Below are positions 27,601 to 33,236 of a DNA stretch of 64,000 bases, in pieces (position 1 is the first letter of the stretch; the number at the start of each line of letters is the position of its first letter). Source of the DNA: Ciona savignyi (lineage: Eukaryota; Chordata; Ascidiacea; Phlebobranchia; Cionidae); the NCBI GenBank assembly GCA_000149265.1, contig CH002646.1:434668-498667 (forward strand), given 5' to 3'. Made by a program: the position numbers and the translations under genes. The notes beneath the pieces are model-generated. The model was not told the origin of the DNA. It ran no database searches and saw nothing but the letters and a program-made list of their open reading frames with translations.

Positions 27601-30600
27601 TAGCACACCACCTGTCCATCTGTGCCACATTTCCAAAGTCCCTACCATATACATTTCCACACAAATCAACCTTGATATGCACACCGCCTGTCTATCTATG
27701 CCACATTTCCAAAGTCCCTACCATATGTATTTCCACACAAATCAACCTTGATATGCACACCGCCTGTCTATCTATGCCACATAAGTTACTAATAAAAAGT
27801 TAAAGTTATTAATATTATGTTAATTAATAAAAATATCAACACTGAAACACTGACATGGGTGGTAAATAATTAATAAAAATATTAACACTGAAACACTAAC
27901 AATAATATGGTAAATAAAGTAATTAATAATAAAGTAACCAATAATTGGTTAATTAAAGCTACTAATAAAAAGTTAAAGCTATTAATATTATATAAATAAA
28001 AATATCAACACTGAAACACTTATATGGGTGGTAAATAAAGTAATTAATAATAAAGTTACTAAACAGTGGTTAATTAAAGTTAGTAATAAAAAGTTAATTA
28101 AAGTTATTAATATTATATAAATTAATAAAAATATCAACACTGAAACACTGACATGGGTAGTGAACTGCACTTTGAAGAATGGTCGCGGTGTGTTCAGGAA
28201 ACATTTTACGAATTCAATCTCTCCAAATCTATAACATCAAACTCAAATTTATTTCCACAACGCTTTGTAGCAGAAACAGACAGTATACTCTGTGTATGAG
28301 ATATACCAAGAGTGATTAGGTAACCAATCTAATAGTTTCTAAAAAAATATAATATAAAAAAAATATATATTGCCTGGACCCAGCGGGATTAATGGATTCT
28401 AACCAAATTGAAGGGAACGTGTCCATACACAACACACTGTATTAGCTCCGGTAACCAGACGGTGGGCGCGAGGTTATCTGACGATTGCCCGTGTGTTAAC
28501 CCCCTTGGTTTTTCCACTCACGGGGATAAATATGAATATCCTATTCTATCCTAAGGGCCACTCAAAAGTGGTTTCCAAAATGGTGGTGGTTCACACATGG
28601 TTGACACTTTCTAATTATTATAGAGCCTTGTGTTAGAGTTTGATTGACAAGGCTATTTTAGTAAGTTTCATATTTCGCTTTAATTTTGATGGGTCTATTT
28701 AAATACCTTTTATCAAGGCAGCGATTCCTAAAAATAGAGCTCAGGTGCAAAGTCACACAAAAATTGATCAGGCCAGGGTTCGAACCTAGAACCTCTGTTG
28801 CATGATTTCAATGTTTAAACCTCCACACTACTTAGGTGGTTGTAATTACCTGCCCATATGCTGTCTTATTGCGAGTTCATTTTGACAGAACTCTGTCGAA
28901 ACGCCGCAACAATACAGTCTTCTCTGCTTTGTGAGTTCACCAGAAAAGGAATTTTTTCTTTCTTCTGTAGGTATTAATGTTCATGTGCGGATAAATATTA
29001 CAATATTTATAATTTATACAAAAGAGTATGTGATTATTAGATTACCTCCCAAATGCGTAAAAGCATTCTTACATTGGTAACTGTCACATTATTTACTGCA
29101 GTTGTGGGTTTACCAACTCTATTGCAGTGTGTTGGATATGATTTAGTTGTTCTCTCAAGTTAAGAAAAACACTTTAATCAACTGGATTCATGTAATATAG
29201 GCTAACTGCCTTGTCTACTGACACAGCCAAATAGCTGCCGACCAGTTTCGATCCCACAATGTTTCGGGTTAAAGGCAACACACTAACTCACTCAGCTATT
29301 TAGCTGCACCATATAGAGCATGGTTGGTGAATAAATGCTGCACTATTGATTGCTTATCTCACATAATGCCCACTTAATGTGAAATGATAGCTATGCTTTA
29401 ACATATTAGTCAGCGCTCTCACAAATTTTAATTAACAAATTACTAAAAGTAAACTCATACTTATGCCTGAGTTTCCACAGCTGTGCACTTATTTTTTTCA
29501 CTACTTTGAACAATTTAAACCAGACTAGAAGTGGGATTAAAACCAGTCACTGGTCCTTCGACAAAGCACTTAACAATGTTACCTGTAACCAATAAATAGC
29601 GGTAAATTCTTACAAAGATAAAGAGACTTACCTTGCACATTACCCCGCCTGGCAAGGTTATCTTCACTCTGTGCTCTAGTAAAACCAGAGGCCTGCTGAT
29701 TGTAAGTATCTGCGAAAAATAGTGGAAAATTAAATACTTATAGTTTGAATGTTTATTTAAATTCAAAAACGGAAAGCATGTAATTAGAAAAAACTAGCTG
29801 AACAATCAGAATGTTATTTTGAATAGTTTATTACATTCAAGTCATGGTTAATCCGACTACATAGCTTGATGGATCCAACCACATATCTTGGTGGGTTAGT
29901 GCGTCGCTTTTCAGTCGAAGGGTTACAGGTTTGGAACTGGTTGCTAGCTATACAGTTGTGTCCATGGAAAATGCACTTAACAGACATTGCCTGAACCCCA
30001 CAAATAAATATGTTCTACCCAATTGAAGGAACATGTGAATTATACACAACACGTTGCAATAGCTCCGGAAACCCGACGGTGGGCGCGAGGTGATCTGACG
30101 ATTGCTTGTATGTTAACCCCTTTTAGTTTTCCCATGAATATTCTATCCTATATAATGCCAAATGTTAAAATGTCAGTACTAGTCACACTTTACAGCAGAC
30201 TTTTCTTCTAAGCTTTATTTTTTTCTAAATTATTGTAATCTGGNNNNNNNNNNNNNNNNNNNNNNNNNNNNNNNNNNNNNNNNNNNNNNNNNNNNNNNNN
30301 NNNNNNNNNNNNNNNNNNNNNNNNNNNNNNNNNNNNNNNNNNNNNNNNNNNNNNNNNNNNNNNNNNNNNNNNNNNNNNNNNNNNNNNNNNNNNNNNNNNN
30401 NNNNNNNNNNNNNNNNNNNNNNNNNNNNNNNNNNNNNNNNNNNNNNNNNNNNNNNNNNNNNNNNNNNNNNNNNNNNNNNNNNNNNNNNNNNNNNNNNNNN
30501 NNNNNNNNNNNNNNNNNNNNNNNNNNNNNNNNNNNNNNNNNNNNNNNNNNNNNNNNNNNNNNNNNNNNNNNNNNNNNNNNNNNNNNNNNNNNNNNNNNNN

Positions 30601-31726
30601 NNNNNNNNNNNNNNNNNNNNNNNNNNNNNNNNNNNNNNNNNNNNNNNNNNNNNNNNNNNNNNNNNNNNNNNNNNNNNNNNNNNNNNNNNNNNNNNNNNNN
30701 NNNNNNNNNNNNNNNNNNNNNNNNNNNNNNNNNNNNNNNNNNNNNNNNNNNNNNNNNNNNNNNNNNNNNNNNNNNNNNNNNNNNNNNNNNNNNNNNNNNN
30801 NNNNNNNNNNNNNNNNNNNNNNNNNNNNNNNNNNNNNNNNNNNNNNNNNNNNNNNNNNNNNNNNNNNNNNNNNNNNNNNNNNNNNNNNNNNNNNNNNNNN
30901 NNNNNNNNNNNNNNNNNNNNNNNNNNNNNNNNNNNNNNNNNNNNNNNNNNNNNNNNNNNNNNNNNNNNNNNNNNNNNNNNNNNNNNNNNNNNNNNNNNNN
31001 NNNNNNNNNNNNNNNNNNNNNNNNNNNNNNNNNNNNNNNNNNNNNNNNNNNNNNNNNNNNNNNNNNNNNNNNNNNNNNNNNNNNNNNNNNNNNNNNNNNN
31101 NNNNNNNNNNNNNNNNNNNNNNNNNNNNNNNNNNNNNNNNNNNNNNNNNNNNNNNNNNNNNNNNNNNNNNNNNNCCGATTAGCTTGGTGGCTTAGTGTGT
31201 CACCTAACAGTCAAAGGGTTGCTTGTTCGAAACTCGTCACTAGTTATGTGGCACACTATTGCCCATGTGTTGAAGCAAGGTGATTCGACTATTGCCCGTG
31301 TTTTGACGCCCCTTGCGTTTTCCCATTCACAGGAATAAAGATGAATATATCCTATCCATATCCATACTTCTAATACAGGAATCACAGAATTAGAATCATT
31401 TATTTGTTTGGTCAAAAATATGCGCAACTACAATGGATTAGAATACAATAATTTGATTTTATATAAATATTTAAGACCAGGAGGCAACTACAGGCTAACA
31501 TAGGCCAGGTGATGATAATAATTAGTAAACTCCAACAACATTCAAGGCAACATTAAAACTCACGCATAACTTCTTTAAACCAAACTTCTGCCACATCTTT
31601 CTTGTCACCTTGCTTGATATCAATCACTGCATTTGCATCACCAAGTAATTTGTTTAAGAACAACTTAAACTTGAAGGTGCTATACCCATTCGGCAAACCA
31701 CTTAAGTAGACTTTTATGCCAGACAT
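474..31726 (-). CDS. PARP14: PARP14-like mono-ADP-ribosyltransferase (RRM-KH-macro x3-WWE-PARP), 3' end off window
   Basis: Multi-exon gene on the minus strand; start codon at 31,726-31,724. PARP14-family proteins transfer single ADP-ribose units to proteins and bind ADP-ribose through macro domains; they are mainly cytosolic and linked to immune signalling in vertebrates (family knowledge). Seen here, in order: RRM modules, KH-like repeats, three macro domains, WWE and the entry to the PARP fold. About 1,825 residues are visible before most of the catalytic domain, so the whole protein would exceed the roughly 1,800 residues of human PARP14. From 25,176 leftwards every exon joins the next in a consistent phase, except at the gap at 6,196-6,295. 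The part between 26.4 and 31.5 kb is incomplete. The PARP9/14/15 group is the only sensible alternative assignment. Confidence 0.9.
608..1195. repeat. 24-bp minisatellite, about 24 copies, abutting the PARP exon
   Basis: Unit approximately ACTGCAGAACACCATTTCAG plus TTTA, with scattered point variants. On the minus (gene sense) strand each unit carries TTCTGCAG or TTCTACAG, a plausible 3' splice site. The last unit supplies the acceptor of the PARP exon. No other feature lies inside. Confidence 0.92.
1443..1738 (+). mobile_element. SINE copy
   Basis: Nearly full length; tail decayed to ATATCATAGCT. Confidence 0.82.
2512..3087 (-). CDS. PARP14: Gene 1 WWE domain (exons 2895-3087 and 2512-2656)
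   Basis: The first exon includes VMWSYGDTGKPVDFHVSDN and LRLEEAYK, the Trp-containing first half of a WWE domain. The second gives CDVNFFKMQATVRNTGQTLK, the second half with the conserved D-F-x-x-M pattern. WWE domains bind iso-ADP-ribose or act as protein contacts next to PARP domains. Of the two Trp of the signature, WSY is clear. The donor (ACAG/GTAATC) leaves phase 1, which the PARP exon completes. Confidence 0.88.
2690..2855. repeat. Diverged 76-bp repeat, inverted
   Basis: About two units recognised by CACCTGTTCATTTGTGCCAG and CACAAATCAACCTTG, inside the WWE intron. Confidence 0.65.
3455..3635 (+). mobile_element. SINE copy, internally deleted
   Basis: Joins the GGCAAGGCACTTG region directly to the AATAGCTCTGGTAACC region, losing about 90 bp. 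The tail runs to within a few bases of the donor at 3,641. Confidence 0.78.
3642..4513 (-). CDS. PARP14: Gene 1 exons 4416-4513 and 3642-3793 between macro 3 and WWE
   Basis: Phase 1 in, 0 between, 2 out, matching both sides. The first encodes VTVFICSNQQHNIDKAWKSI across the junction, a KH-like beta-alpha unit as found after macro domain 3 in PARP14. The second continues as an acidic and helical linker (SDITSLEEQEIMDLQRKFQ) leading into the WWE domain. Confidence 0.82.
3835..4080 (+). mobile_element. SINE copy, degenerate
   Basis: Head and middle recognisable (TCGAAACCAACTGC, CCTTGGGCAAGG); tail lost and a 20-bp internal duplication (AGTAGGTTCTACTACAACTG) present. Confidence 0.6.
5279..5552 (-). 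mobile_element. SINE copy
   Basis: Full body with a short GGATA tail; in a gene 1 intron. Confidence 0.82.
6196..6295. other. Assembly gap, 100 N
   Basis: Round-number gap of unknown true size. It cuts the macro-3 exon that begins at 6,362. Confidence 0.99.
6296..8562 (-). CDS. PARP14: Gene 1 macro domain 3 (exons 8418-8562, 7834-8067, 6362 into the gap)
   Basis: It reads TVNVKQGDISAENSDAIIIP, then TDVNYSLTGQVGQALLAKCG, IFCIVSG, VRTLSIPAIGG and, after a phase-1 join, GNVGMQSADIARSF. The NAAN segment is replaced by IPTD, which suggests altered or weak ADP-ribose handling (inference). The third exon opens at an ATTCAG acceptor (6,362) and runs straight into the 100-N gap, so its end and roughly the last beta-alpha unit of the fold are not visible. 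Confidence 0.85.
6524..6757 (-). mobile_element. SINE copy, head truncated
   Basis: Tail and body present, breaks off at CCGACAAGCTAGCG next to a second dispersed repeat. Confidence 0.8.
7358..7658 (-). mobile_element. SINE copy, intact
   Basis: Complete from a GGATA x3 tail to the CAACGGGCCGG head. Confidence 0.88.
8083..8375 (-). mobile_element. SINE copy
   Basis: Complete but older (many substitutions); between two macro-3 exons. Confidence 0.82.
8640..8990. repeat. Diverged copies of the 76-bp repeat, same orientation
   Basis: About four degenerate units with the landmarks GATTTGTGTAAAAATGTG and ATGGACAGGTGGTG. Intron between macro-2 and macro-3 exons. Confidence 0.75.
9045..11019 (-). 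CDS. PARP14: Gene 1 macro domain 2 (exons 10907-11019, 10148-10249, 9045-9395)
   Basis: It begins KLMVNFVQGNLANQTVDVIV. The usual NAAN position reads TSTSPQDF, so a first-strand ligand-binding Asn is lost. It continues GTGSAVTKSLLRVAG, then IAFPTLGTGGFKYP with the phosphate-binding loop intact, and ends TIVLYPGNPINW. Phase fits if the first exon starts at the TTGTTTAG acceptor (11,019) rather than the nearer TTTCAG at 10,979. The first intron holds a 43-bp tandem repeat and a SINE. Confidence 0.88.
9780..10072 (-). mobile_element. SINE copy, intact
   Basis: Short GGAAAGGATA tail and perfect head; between macro-2 exons. Confidence 0.87.
10264..10630. repeat. 43-bp tandem repeat, about 8 copies, next to a SINE tail
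   Basis: Unit includes ATTTATGTTTATCCCCGTAT then AATATAAGATATAAATATAA. The TTTATGTTTATCCC part is the 3' end of the SINE that starts at the array's right edge, so the array looks like a local amplification of that end. It fills the intron between the first two macro-2 exons. Confidence 0.9.
10613..10895 (-). mobile_element. SINE copy joined to a 43-bp array
   Basis: Its 3' end is continuous with the tandem array at 10,264-10,630. Confidence 0.82.
11451..13437 (-). CDS. PARP14: Gene 1 macro domain 1 (exons 13278-13437, 12735-12876, 11730-11938, 11451-11573)
   Basis: The strongest macro fold here: KVLRGDIT, DAIVNASNEEL, AGISGSIWKKGG, GAGNLKFKRIIHTVGPTY, then AMPAISCGVFGG with the ADP-ribose phosphate-binding loop. 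Macro domains bind, and sometimes remove, ADP-ribose. The asparagines of the NASN segment are kept, though the usual GGGV loop reads RNAGISG. Phases fit at each join. The donor of the third exon may be at 11,730 or 11,718. The intron between exons two and three contains a 24-bp minisatellite starting a few bases after the donor. Confidence 0.9.
12160..12728. repeat. 24-bp minisatellite, about 23 copies, after a macro-1 donor
   Basis: Unit approximately AGTTAAAGCCAGGCGTCTTA plus GCAT. Being a multiple of three and stop-free in several frames it yields long spurious ORFs. It starts a few bases after the donor at 12,734. Confidence 0.92.
13020..13235 (+). mobile_element. SINE copy, degenerate
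   Basis: Has GAGTTCGAAACTGGTC and CAACACACTTAAAACG landmarks; tail lost. A further decayed minus-strand piece lies at about 13,575-13,720. Confidence 0.62.
13800..19446 (-). CDS. PARP14: Gene 1 KH-like central region, eight exons
   Basis: Exons 19247-19446, 18269-18468, 17894-18016, 17138-17285, 16416-16569, 15914-16119, 14246-14507 and 13800-14023 join in frame with consensus donors and acceptors (about 505 residues). They encode repeated alternating beta/alpha units with short strings such as YKIIVKKEHLEKV, VRITAPRDANSVVSVMV, EIIIVGLSNPI and KCVIRIDSC. This corresponds in position and length to the KH-repeat region between RRMs and macro domains in PARP14 (family knowledge). I cannot delimit each KH unit by eye. 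The last exon is clearly richer in G+C than its surroundings. Confidence 0.82.
15254..15552 (+). mobile_element. SINE copy, intact
   Basis: Head CCCGTTGGTCTAACGG, tail CCTATCCTATTCTATTC. Confidence 0.87.
17405..17890. repeat. 76-bp repeat units, inverted, split by a SINE
   Basis: Units at 17,405-17,466 and 17,770-17,890 (ACAAATCAACCTTGATAAGC, CACCACCTGTC). The SINE at 17,467-17,765 sits between them, so it inserted after the repeat arose. Confidence 0.75.
17467..17765 (+). mobile_element. SINE copy, intact, inside a 76-bp repeat
   Basis: Splits an older tandem repeat, giving relative age. Confidence 0.87.
18485..19160. repeat. 76-bp tandem repeat, about 9 copies
   Basis: Unit runs GTGGCATAGATGGACAGGTG, then GTGTGCTTATCAAGGTTGAT, TTGTGTGAAAATGTG and TATGGTAATAATTTTTGAAA. 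It occupies almost the whole intron between exons 19247-19446 and 18269-18468. Confidence 0.93.
19883..21239 (-). CDS. PARP14: Gene 1 exons 21068-21239 and 19883-20080: RRM module
   Basis: The first exon (TATTCCAG acceptor) reads CVRVTNIGKDVKDDTIKLFF, then DGGPVTLLHRS and HVLVYFADYQ. The second adds QTVAERVVAKCEA and LSGKTINVALHYPG. Together they form a full RRM, followed by a basic linker (GRRNNRARKAPN). The junction can be CAAG/GTGTGG to AAAG/AT or a pair about 4-5 bases away; both keep frame. The first exon is flanked on both sides by copies of a second dispersed repeat. Confidence 0.82.
20110..20540. repeat. Degenerate tandem repeat of about 40 bp, about 10 copies
   Basis: Landmarks ATAGACTCTGGGTTCATGGA and TCTCTGGATCACCCTTA. 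Intronic, between the two exons of the last RRM, followed directly by a SINE. Confidence 0.8.
20547..20850 (+). mobile_element. tRNA-derived SINE, intact reference copy
   Basis: Best copy of the dominant family. The head GGCCCGATGGTCTAGCGG contains an exact Pol III A box (TGGTCTAGCGG) and a B-box-like GGTGCGAAACT. A body of about 200 bp follows (CTAGCTAGTCGGTTGTGTCC, TTGGGCAAGGCACTTTACGG, CGGTAACCCGACGATGGGCG, CATTCACGGGGATAAACATG), then an (ATCCT)n tail. No protein is encoded. It may be the tRNA-derived SINE described from Ciona (recalled, not checked). Confidence 0.9.
20878..21047 (+). repeat. Second dispersed repeat family, copy 1
   Basis: Reads TTTGGCGGCCGTGTCCGCTA, TATGACGTGTTTTAATGACT, TACTGGGGCAAAAAATGAAT, ACTAATAAACTAAAC. 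No tRNA boxes seen. A shared terminal TGAATAAACT-like string suggests a short non-autonomous element. Confidence 0.7.
21315..21482 (+). repeat. Second dispersed repeat family, copy 2
   Basis: Same order as the copy at 20.88 kb; the two bracket the RRM exon 21068-21239. Partial copies: about 34,555-34,640 (+), 42,555-42,620 (+), 6,765-6,900 (-), 54,870-55,040 (-). Confidence 0.65.
21655..21960 (-). mobile_element. SINE copy, degenerate
   Basis: Recognisable ends; followed at 21,960-22,250 by two further decayed body fragments sharing ACTCATTAGATACCACTGG. Confidence 0.6.
22292..22764 (-). CDS. PARP14: Gene 1 exons 22632-22764 and 22292-22401: RRM module
   Basis: It follows the preceding RRM with no spacer (VVS/GVSSKTSMETLEMYIEDC). 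Then come KISVGKFMVIYDN and, after a phase-1 junction, IRAIMKGIEQKKLEDCVLKV, giving a complete beta-alpha-beta-beta-alpha-beta order. The 3' boundary is uncertain: in-phase donors follow KVRYKLS (GTAATA), the later MSL (GTAATT, used here) and LK (GTTCGA). Confidence 0.8.
23539..24572 (-). CDS. PARP14: Gene 1 exons 24424-24572 and 23539-23645: RRM module
   Basis: Two exons, phase 2 in, phase 1 between them, phase 0 out. The first opens with CVLVQNVPESASNQSLQLFF (beta1-alpha1), then SSGGEVYMLCKV and GVLVVFVDAQ (beta2-beta3). The second gives VARKVGEKDD and LETYFKPFP (alpha2-beta4). This is the best-preserved RRM in the window. Such RRMs occur in the N-terminal region of PARP10/PARP14 (family knowledge). 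The plus strand of the first exon is also open and is rejected as antisense shadow. Confidence 0.85.
24628..24872 (+). mobile_element. SINE copy, degenerate
   Basis: Head TGGATTAGTGCATTGCCTTT and body CACAACACACTGAAATAGC; starts about 50 bp upstream (gene sense) of the RRM exon acceptor. Similar decayed copies: about 22,800-22,925 and 23,790-24,020. Confidence 0.65.
24984..25176 (-). CDS. PARP14: Gene 1 linker exon before an RRM
   Basis: TTGCTTAG acceptor and AATAG/GTATTT donor; phases 1 in and 2 out match both neighbours. It encodes a charged, low-complexity stretch (NARREPRRKNKF) followed by a short helical segment (ARTWEDLLAAEAG). No domain recognised; it looks like a disordered spacer between RRM modules. 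Confidence 0.75.
26235..26455. repeat. About 50-bp tandem repeat, 4 copies
   Basis: Unit with GTAGAATAATAGTTAAACAC and AAGTGCAGCAATATTCCATG; a stray partial copy lies near 27,290. It ends just before the donor at 26,460. Confidence 0.8.
26461..26616 (-). CDS. PARP14: Gene 1 linker exon, start ambiguous
   Basis: The donor AATG/GTAGGT (phase 1) joins perfectly to the next exon. The frame is open up to about 26,640 and contains ENKNLAFRLIARELLQKID, then a polar Asn/Gln/Arg-rich linker. Possible acceptors are at 26,582, 26,616 and 26,619; the choice depends on how the exon at 27.4 kb ends. Confidence 0.6.
27338..27468 (-). CDS. PARP14: Gene 1 RRM-like exon with an apparent one-base frame break
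   Basis: After a GTCACAG acceptor (phase 1) the reading GGQYHRNKRITAYCTIEIS resembles RRM beta2-beta3 of the neighbouring modules. The frame hits TAA at about 27,381-27,383. In another frame the sequence continues with NTDEKIRIQLDKDE and ends at a good GAAG/GTATTA donor whose phase would fit the next exon if one base were missing. Alternatively the exon ends earlier at CCTAT/GTAAAT (27,384, phase 2), which would fit a later acceptor of the next exon. Confidence 0.5.
27495..27782. repeat. 76-bp repeat, inverted, about 4 copies
   Basis: Well-preserved units (TTCACACAAATCAACCTTGA, ATCTGTGCCACATTTCCAAA) beside the 27.4 kb RRM-like exon. Confidence 0.85.
27783..28160. repeat. AT-rich tandem repeat of about 100-130 bp
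   Basis: Three or more degenerate units with ATCAACACTGAAACACTGAC and ATGGGTGGTAAAT plus TTAATAAAAA spacers. Its last unit merges with the candidate exon at 28.2 kb. Confidence 0.75.
28163..28330 (-). CDS. PARP14: Gene 1 candidate RRM-like exon(s), boundaries and frame unresolved
   Basis: Two overlapping minus-strand readings both look like protein. One is open from about 28,332 to 28,211, contains SVSATKRC and FEFDVIDLERLN, and ends at a possible GTAAAA donor. The other starts at a TTATAG acceptor near 28,232 and contains FGEIEFVKCF and PFFKVQF, typical RRM beta2/beta3 strings. They use different frames of overlapping DNA, so at most one is right as drawn, unless a base is missing here. The right-hand part abuts a tandem repeat whose unit also carries a donor-like CAT/GTCAGT. 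Confidence 0.35.
28372..28555 (+). mobile_element. SINE copy, 5'-truncated
   Basis: Begins at TGCCTGGACCCAGCGG, as expected from incomplete reverse transcription, and has a full tail. Confidence 0.82.
29632..29709 (-). CDS. PARP14: Gene 1 candidate linker exon
   Basis: Bounded by a TTTTTCGCAG acceptor and a CAAG/GTAAGT donor, phase 1 in and phase 1 out, matching the phase left by the first exon. The chosen frame gives a polar linker (NQQASGFTRAQSEDNLARRG) like the other linker exons of this gene. A second frame is also open across it (containing VKITLPGG), so the frame choice is an inference. Confidence 0.5.
29870..30152 (+). mobile_element. SINE copy
   Basis: Nearly complete, lies just left of the 931-N gap; another partial copy emerges from the gap at 31,175-31,355. 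Confidence 0.78.
30244..31174. other. Assembly gap, 931 N
   Basis: Lies in gene 1 between the first coding exon and the linker exon at 29.7 kb; it probably hides the second half of RRM 1. Confidence 0.99.
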
Positions 31727-31730
31727 TTTC
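31564..31730 (-). CDS. PARP14: Gene 1 first coding exon: N-terminal half of RRM 1
   Basis: The ATG at 31,726 sits four bases after a strong acceptor (TTTTTACTTTTAG), and the exon ends ATG-C before a GTGAGT donor (phase 1). The 54 codons begin MSGIKVYLSGLP and contain KFKLFLNKLL and AEVWFKEVM, the beta1-alpha1-beta2-beta3 pattern of an RRM. The second half of the fold is not found downstream and probably lies in the 931-base gap. An upstream in-frame ATG at 31,798 exists but would lie in what reads as intron or leader. Confidence 0.8.
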
Positions 31731-31745
31731 CTAAAAGTAAAAATT
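31731..31745 (-). promoter_or_regulatory. Splice acceptor just before the gene 1 start codon (cis leader intron or SL trans-splice site)
   Basis: TTTTTACTTTTAG is followed by GAAA and the ATG. Ciona attaches a spliced leader to many mRNAs (established knowledge). With no upstream coding exon visible, this acceptor either closes a 5' UTR intron or receives the spliced leader. Confidence 0.45.
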
Positions 31746-31851
31746 AACATAATCTTTGATGAATCATCAAATGTGCTTGCTGAATCATTCTTATGCACAT
31801 AGTCCAGTTGTCAGGGCTGTTGTGGAGTGTCATTTAATTTACAAAATAAAT

Positions 31852-32152
31852 TAGGATAGGATAGGGTAGGATATTCATCTTTATCCCCGTGATGAAAAAA
31901 CGAAGGGGGTTAACACACGGGCAATCGTCAGATCACCTCGCGCCAATCCTCGGGTTACCGGAGCTATTACAGTGTGTTGTATATGATTGACACGTTCCTT
32001 CAATTTGGTAGAACCCAGTAATCCGCTGGGCTCAGGCAATGTCCGTAAAGTGCCTTGCCCAAGGACACAACCGACTAGCTAGCGACCAGTTTCGCACTTG
32101 CAACCTTTCGATTGAAAGGCGACGCACTTAACCGTTAGACCAACCGGCCGGA
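31852..32152 (-). mobile_element. SINE copy, intact, about 120 bp upstream of gene 1
   Basis: Tail end faces the gene 1 first exon; part of the proximal upstream region of that gene. Confidence 0.87.
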
Positions 32153-32895
32153 ATTAATCAATCAATTTTATTTTTTTGGTTTCGTTTTCTGCATTTACCA
32201 CCAACAATTGATAAAAAAACATCAAATAGTTATCAGGACAAAGCAATAACTTGATATCAAAACTAAAATGAGTGGCAAGACACTTTAGTAAAACAGAAAG
32301 GCACCCAAAAAACCTGAAGTTATCTAGTTTGGTGCCTCCCTAACAAATAACAAAAATAACCAGTCACAAAAATTGATAATTTTTGGCAAAAATATGTTAA
32401 CACCAATAGATATTAAAACACCTTAGTTAAAGTTGTCAAGAATATTTTAAGACCAAGGATGACATGGCTGCAAAATCAATGTCTTTAAACTATCAGAGTA
32501 GATATTTTGTAGCCTGTGCAATATTTCACCATATCAATATGCAATAATTGACAAAGTAACGGTCAATGTACAAACTAAAGGGTTATTTGTATGTTGCAAA
32601 TTGACACTTAAGTGTCTTAGGTTGCCTGTACGTATACCACCAAAGAATAAAGCACTTTAAACTGGCTCTGTATAGTCTATATGCCAATACCCATTTCCTA
32701 TCCAAGCTTGTTGAAAAATGACGCTATCTCTTTGGTAGAATTAGCCTCAATAATGTCTTAAACAACCCACAGGCATAGACTAAGCATTCGTATCACTGTT
32801 TGACATTCTAAACTGTGTTTGGCTTAGTTCCTCTTTTTCATTACATAGCGAAACGAAAGCACAGTTTCTCGGGTGGGGAATCCCTGTAATTTTCA

Positions 32896-32928
32896 CCACC
32901 GTGACGTCATTTTCACGTGACCACGGTC
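32896..32928. promoter_or_regulatory. CRE palindrome and E-box in a hyphenated inverted repeat
   Basis: TGACGTCA (32,902-32,909) lies four bases from CACGTG (32,914-32,919), framed by ACCGTG and CACGGT. It is about 1.2 kb upstream of the gene 1 start codon, in a locally G+C-richer patch. The two core sites are exact matches to CREB/ATF and bHLH consensus sites. A promoter role for gene 1 is inference. Confidence 0.4.
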
Positions 32929-33135
32929 TGTAGAAGTTGTTGATATCGGAGTCATAACAACCAAAATATCGGACTGAATGCGTGATATTTTGATTTGTTG
33001 ATTTTTAATTTATATAAAGCTAATACTACTATTTTTGCAGGGCTTTTAAAGCCGAAATGGGCTTTAGATTTGTTTTTAATTTACTTTTAAAACACTTACC
33101 GTTACGAATCCCATAAATTGTAGGTTATTTTAGTA

Positions 33136-33236
33136 ATACCCGACGATGGGCGCGAGGCGATCTGACGATTTCCCGTGTGTTAACCCCCTTTGTTTTCCCA
33201 TTCACGGGGATGAACATGAATATCTTATCCTATTAC
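33136..33236 (+). mobile_element. SINE 3' fragment
   Basis: Only the last 100 bp, CCCGACGATGGGCGCGAGG to TATCCTATT. Confidence 0.8.
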
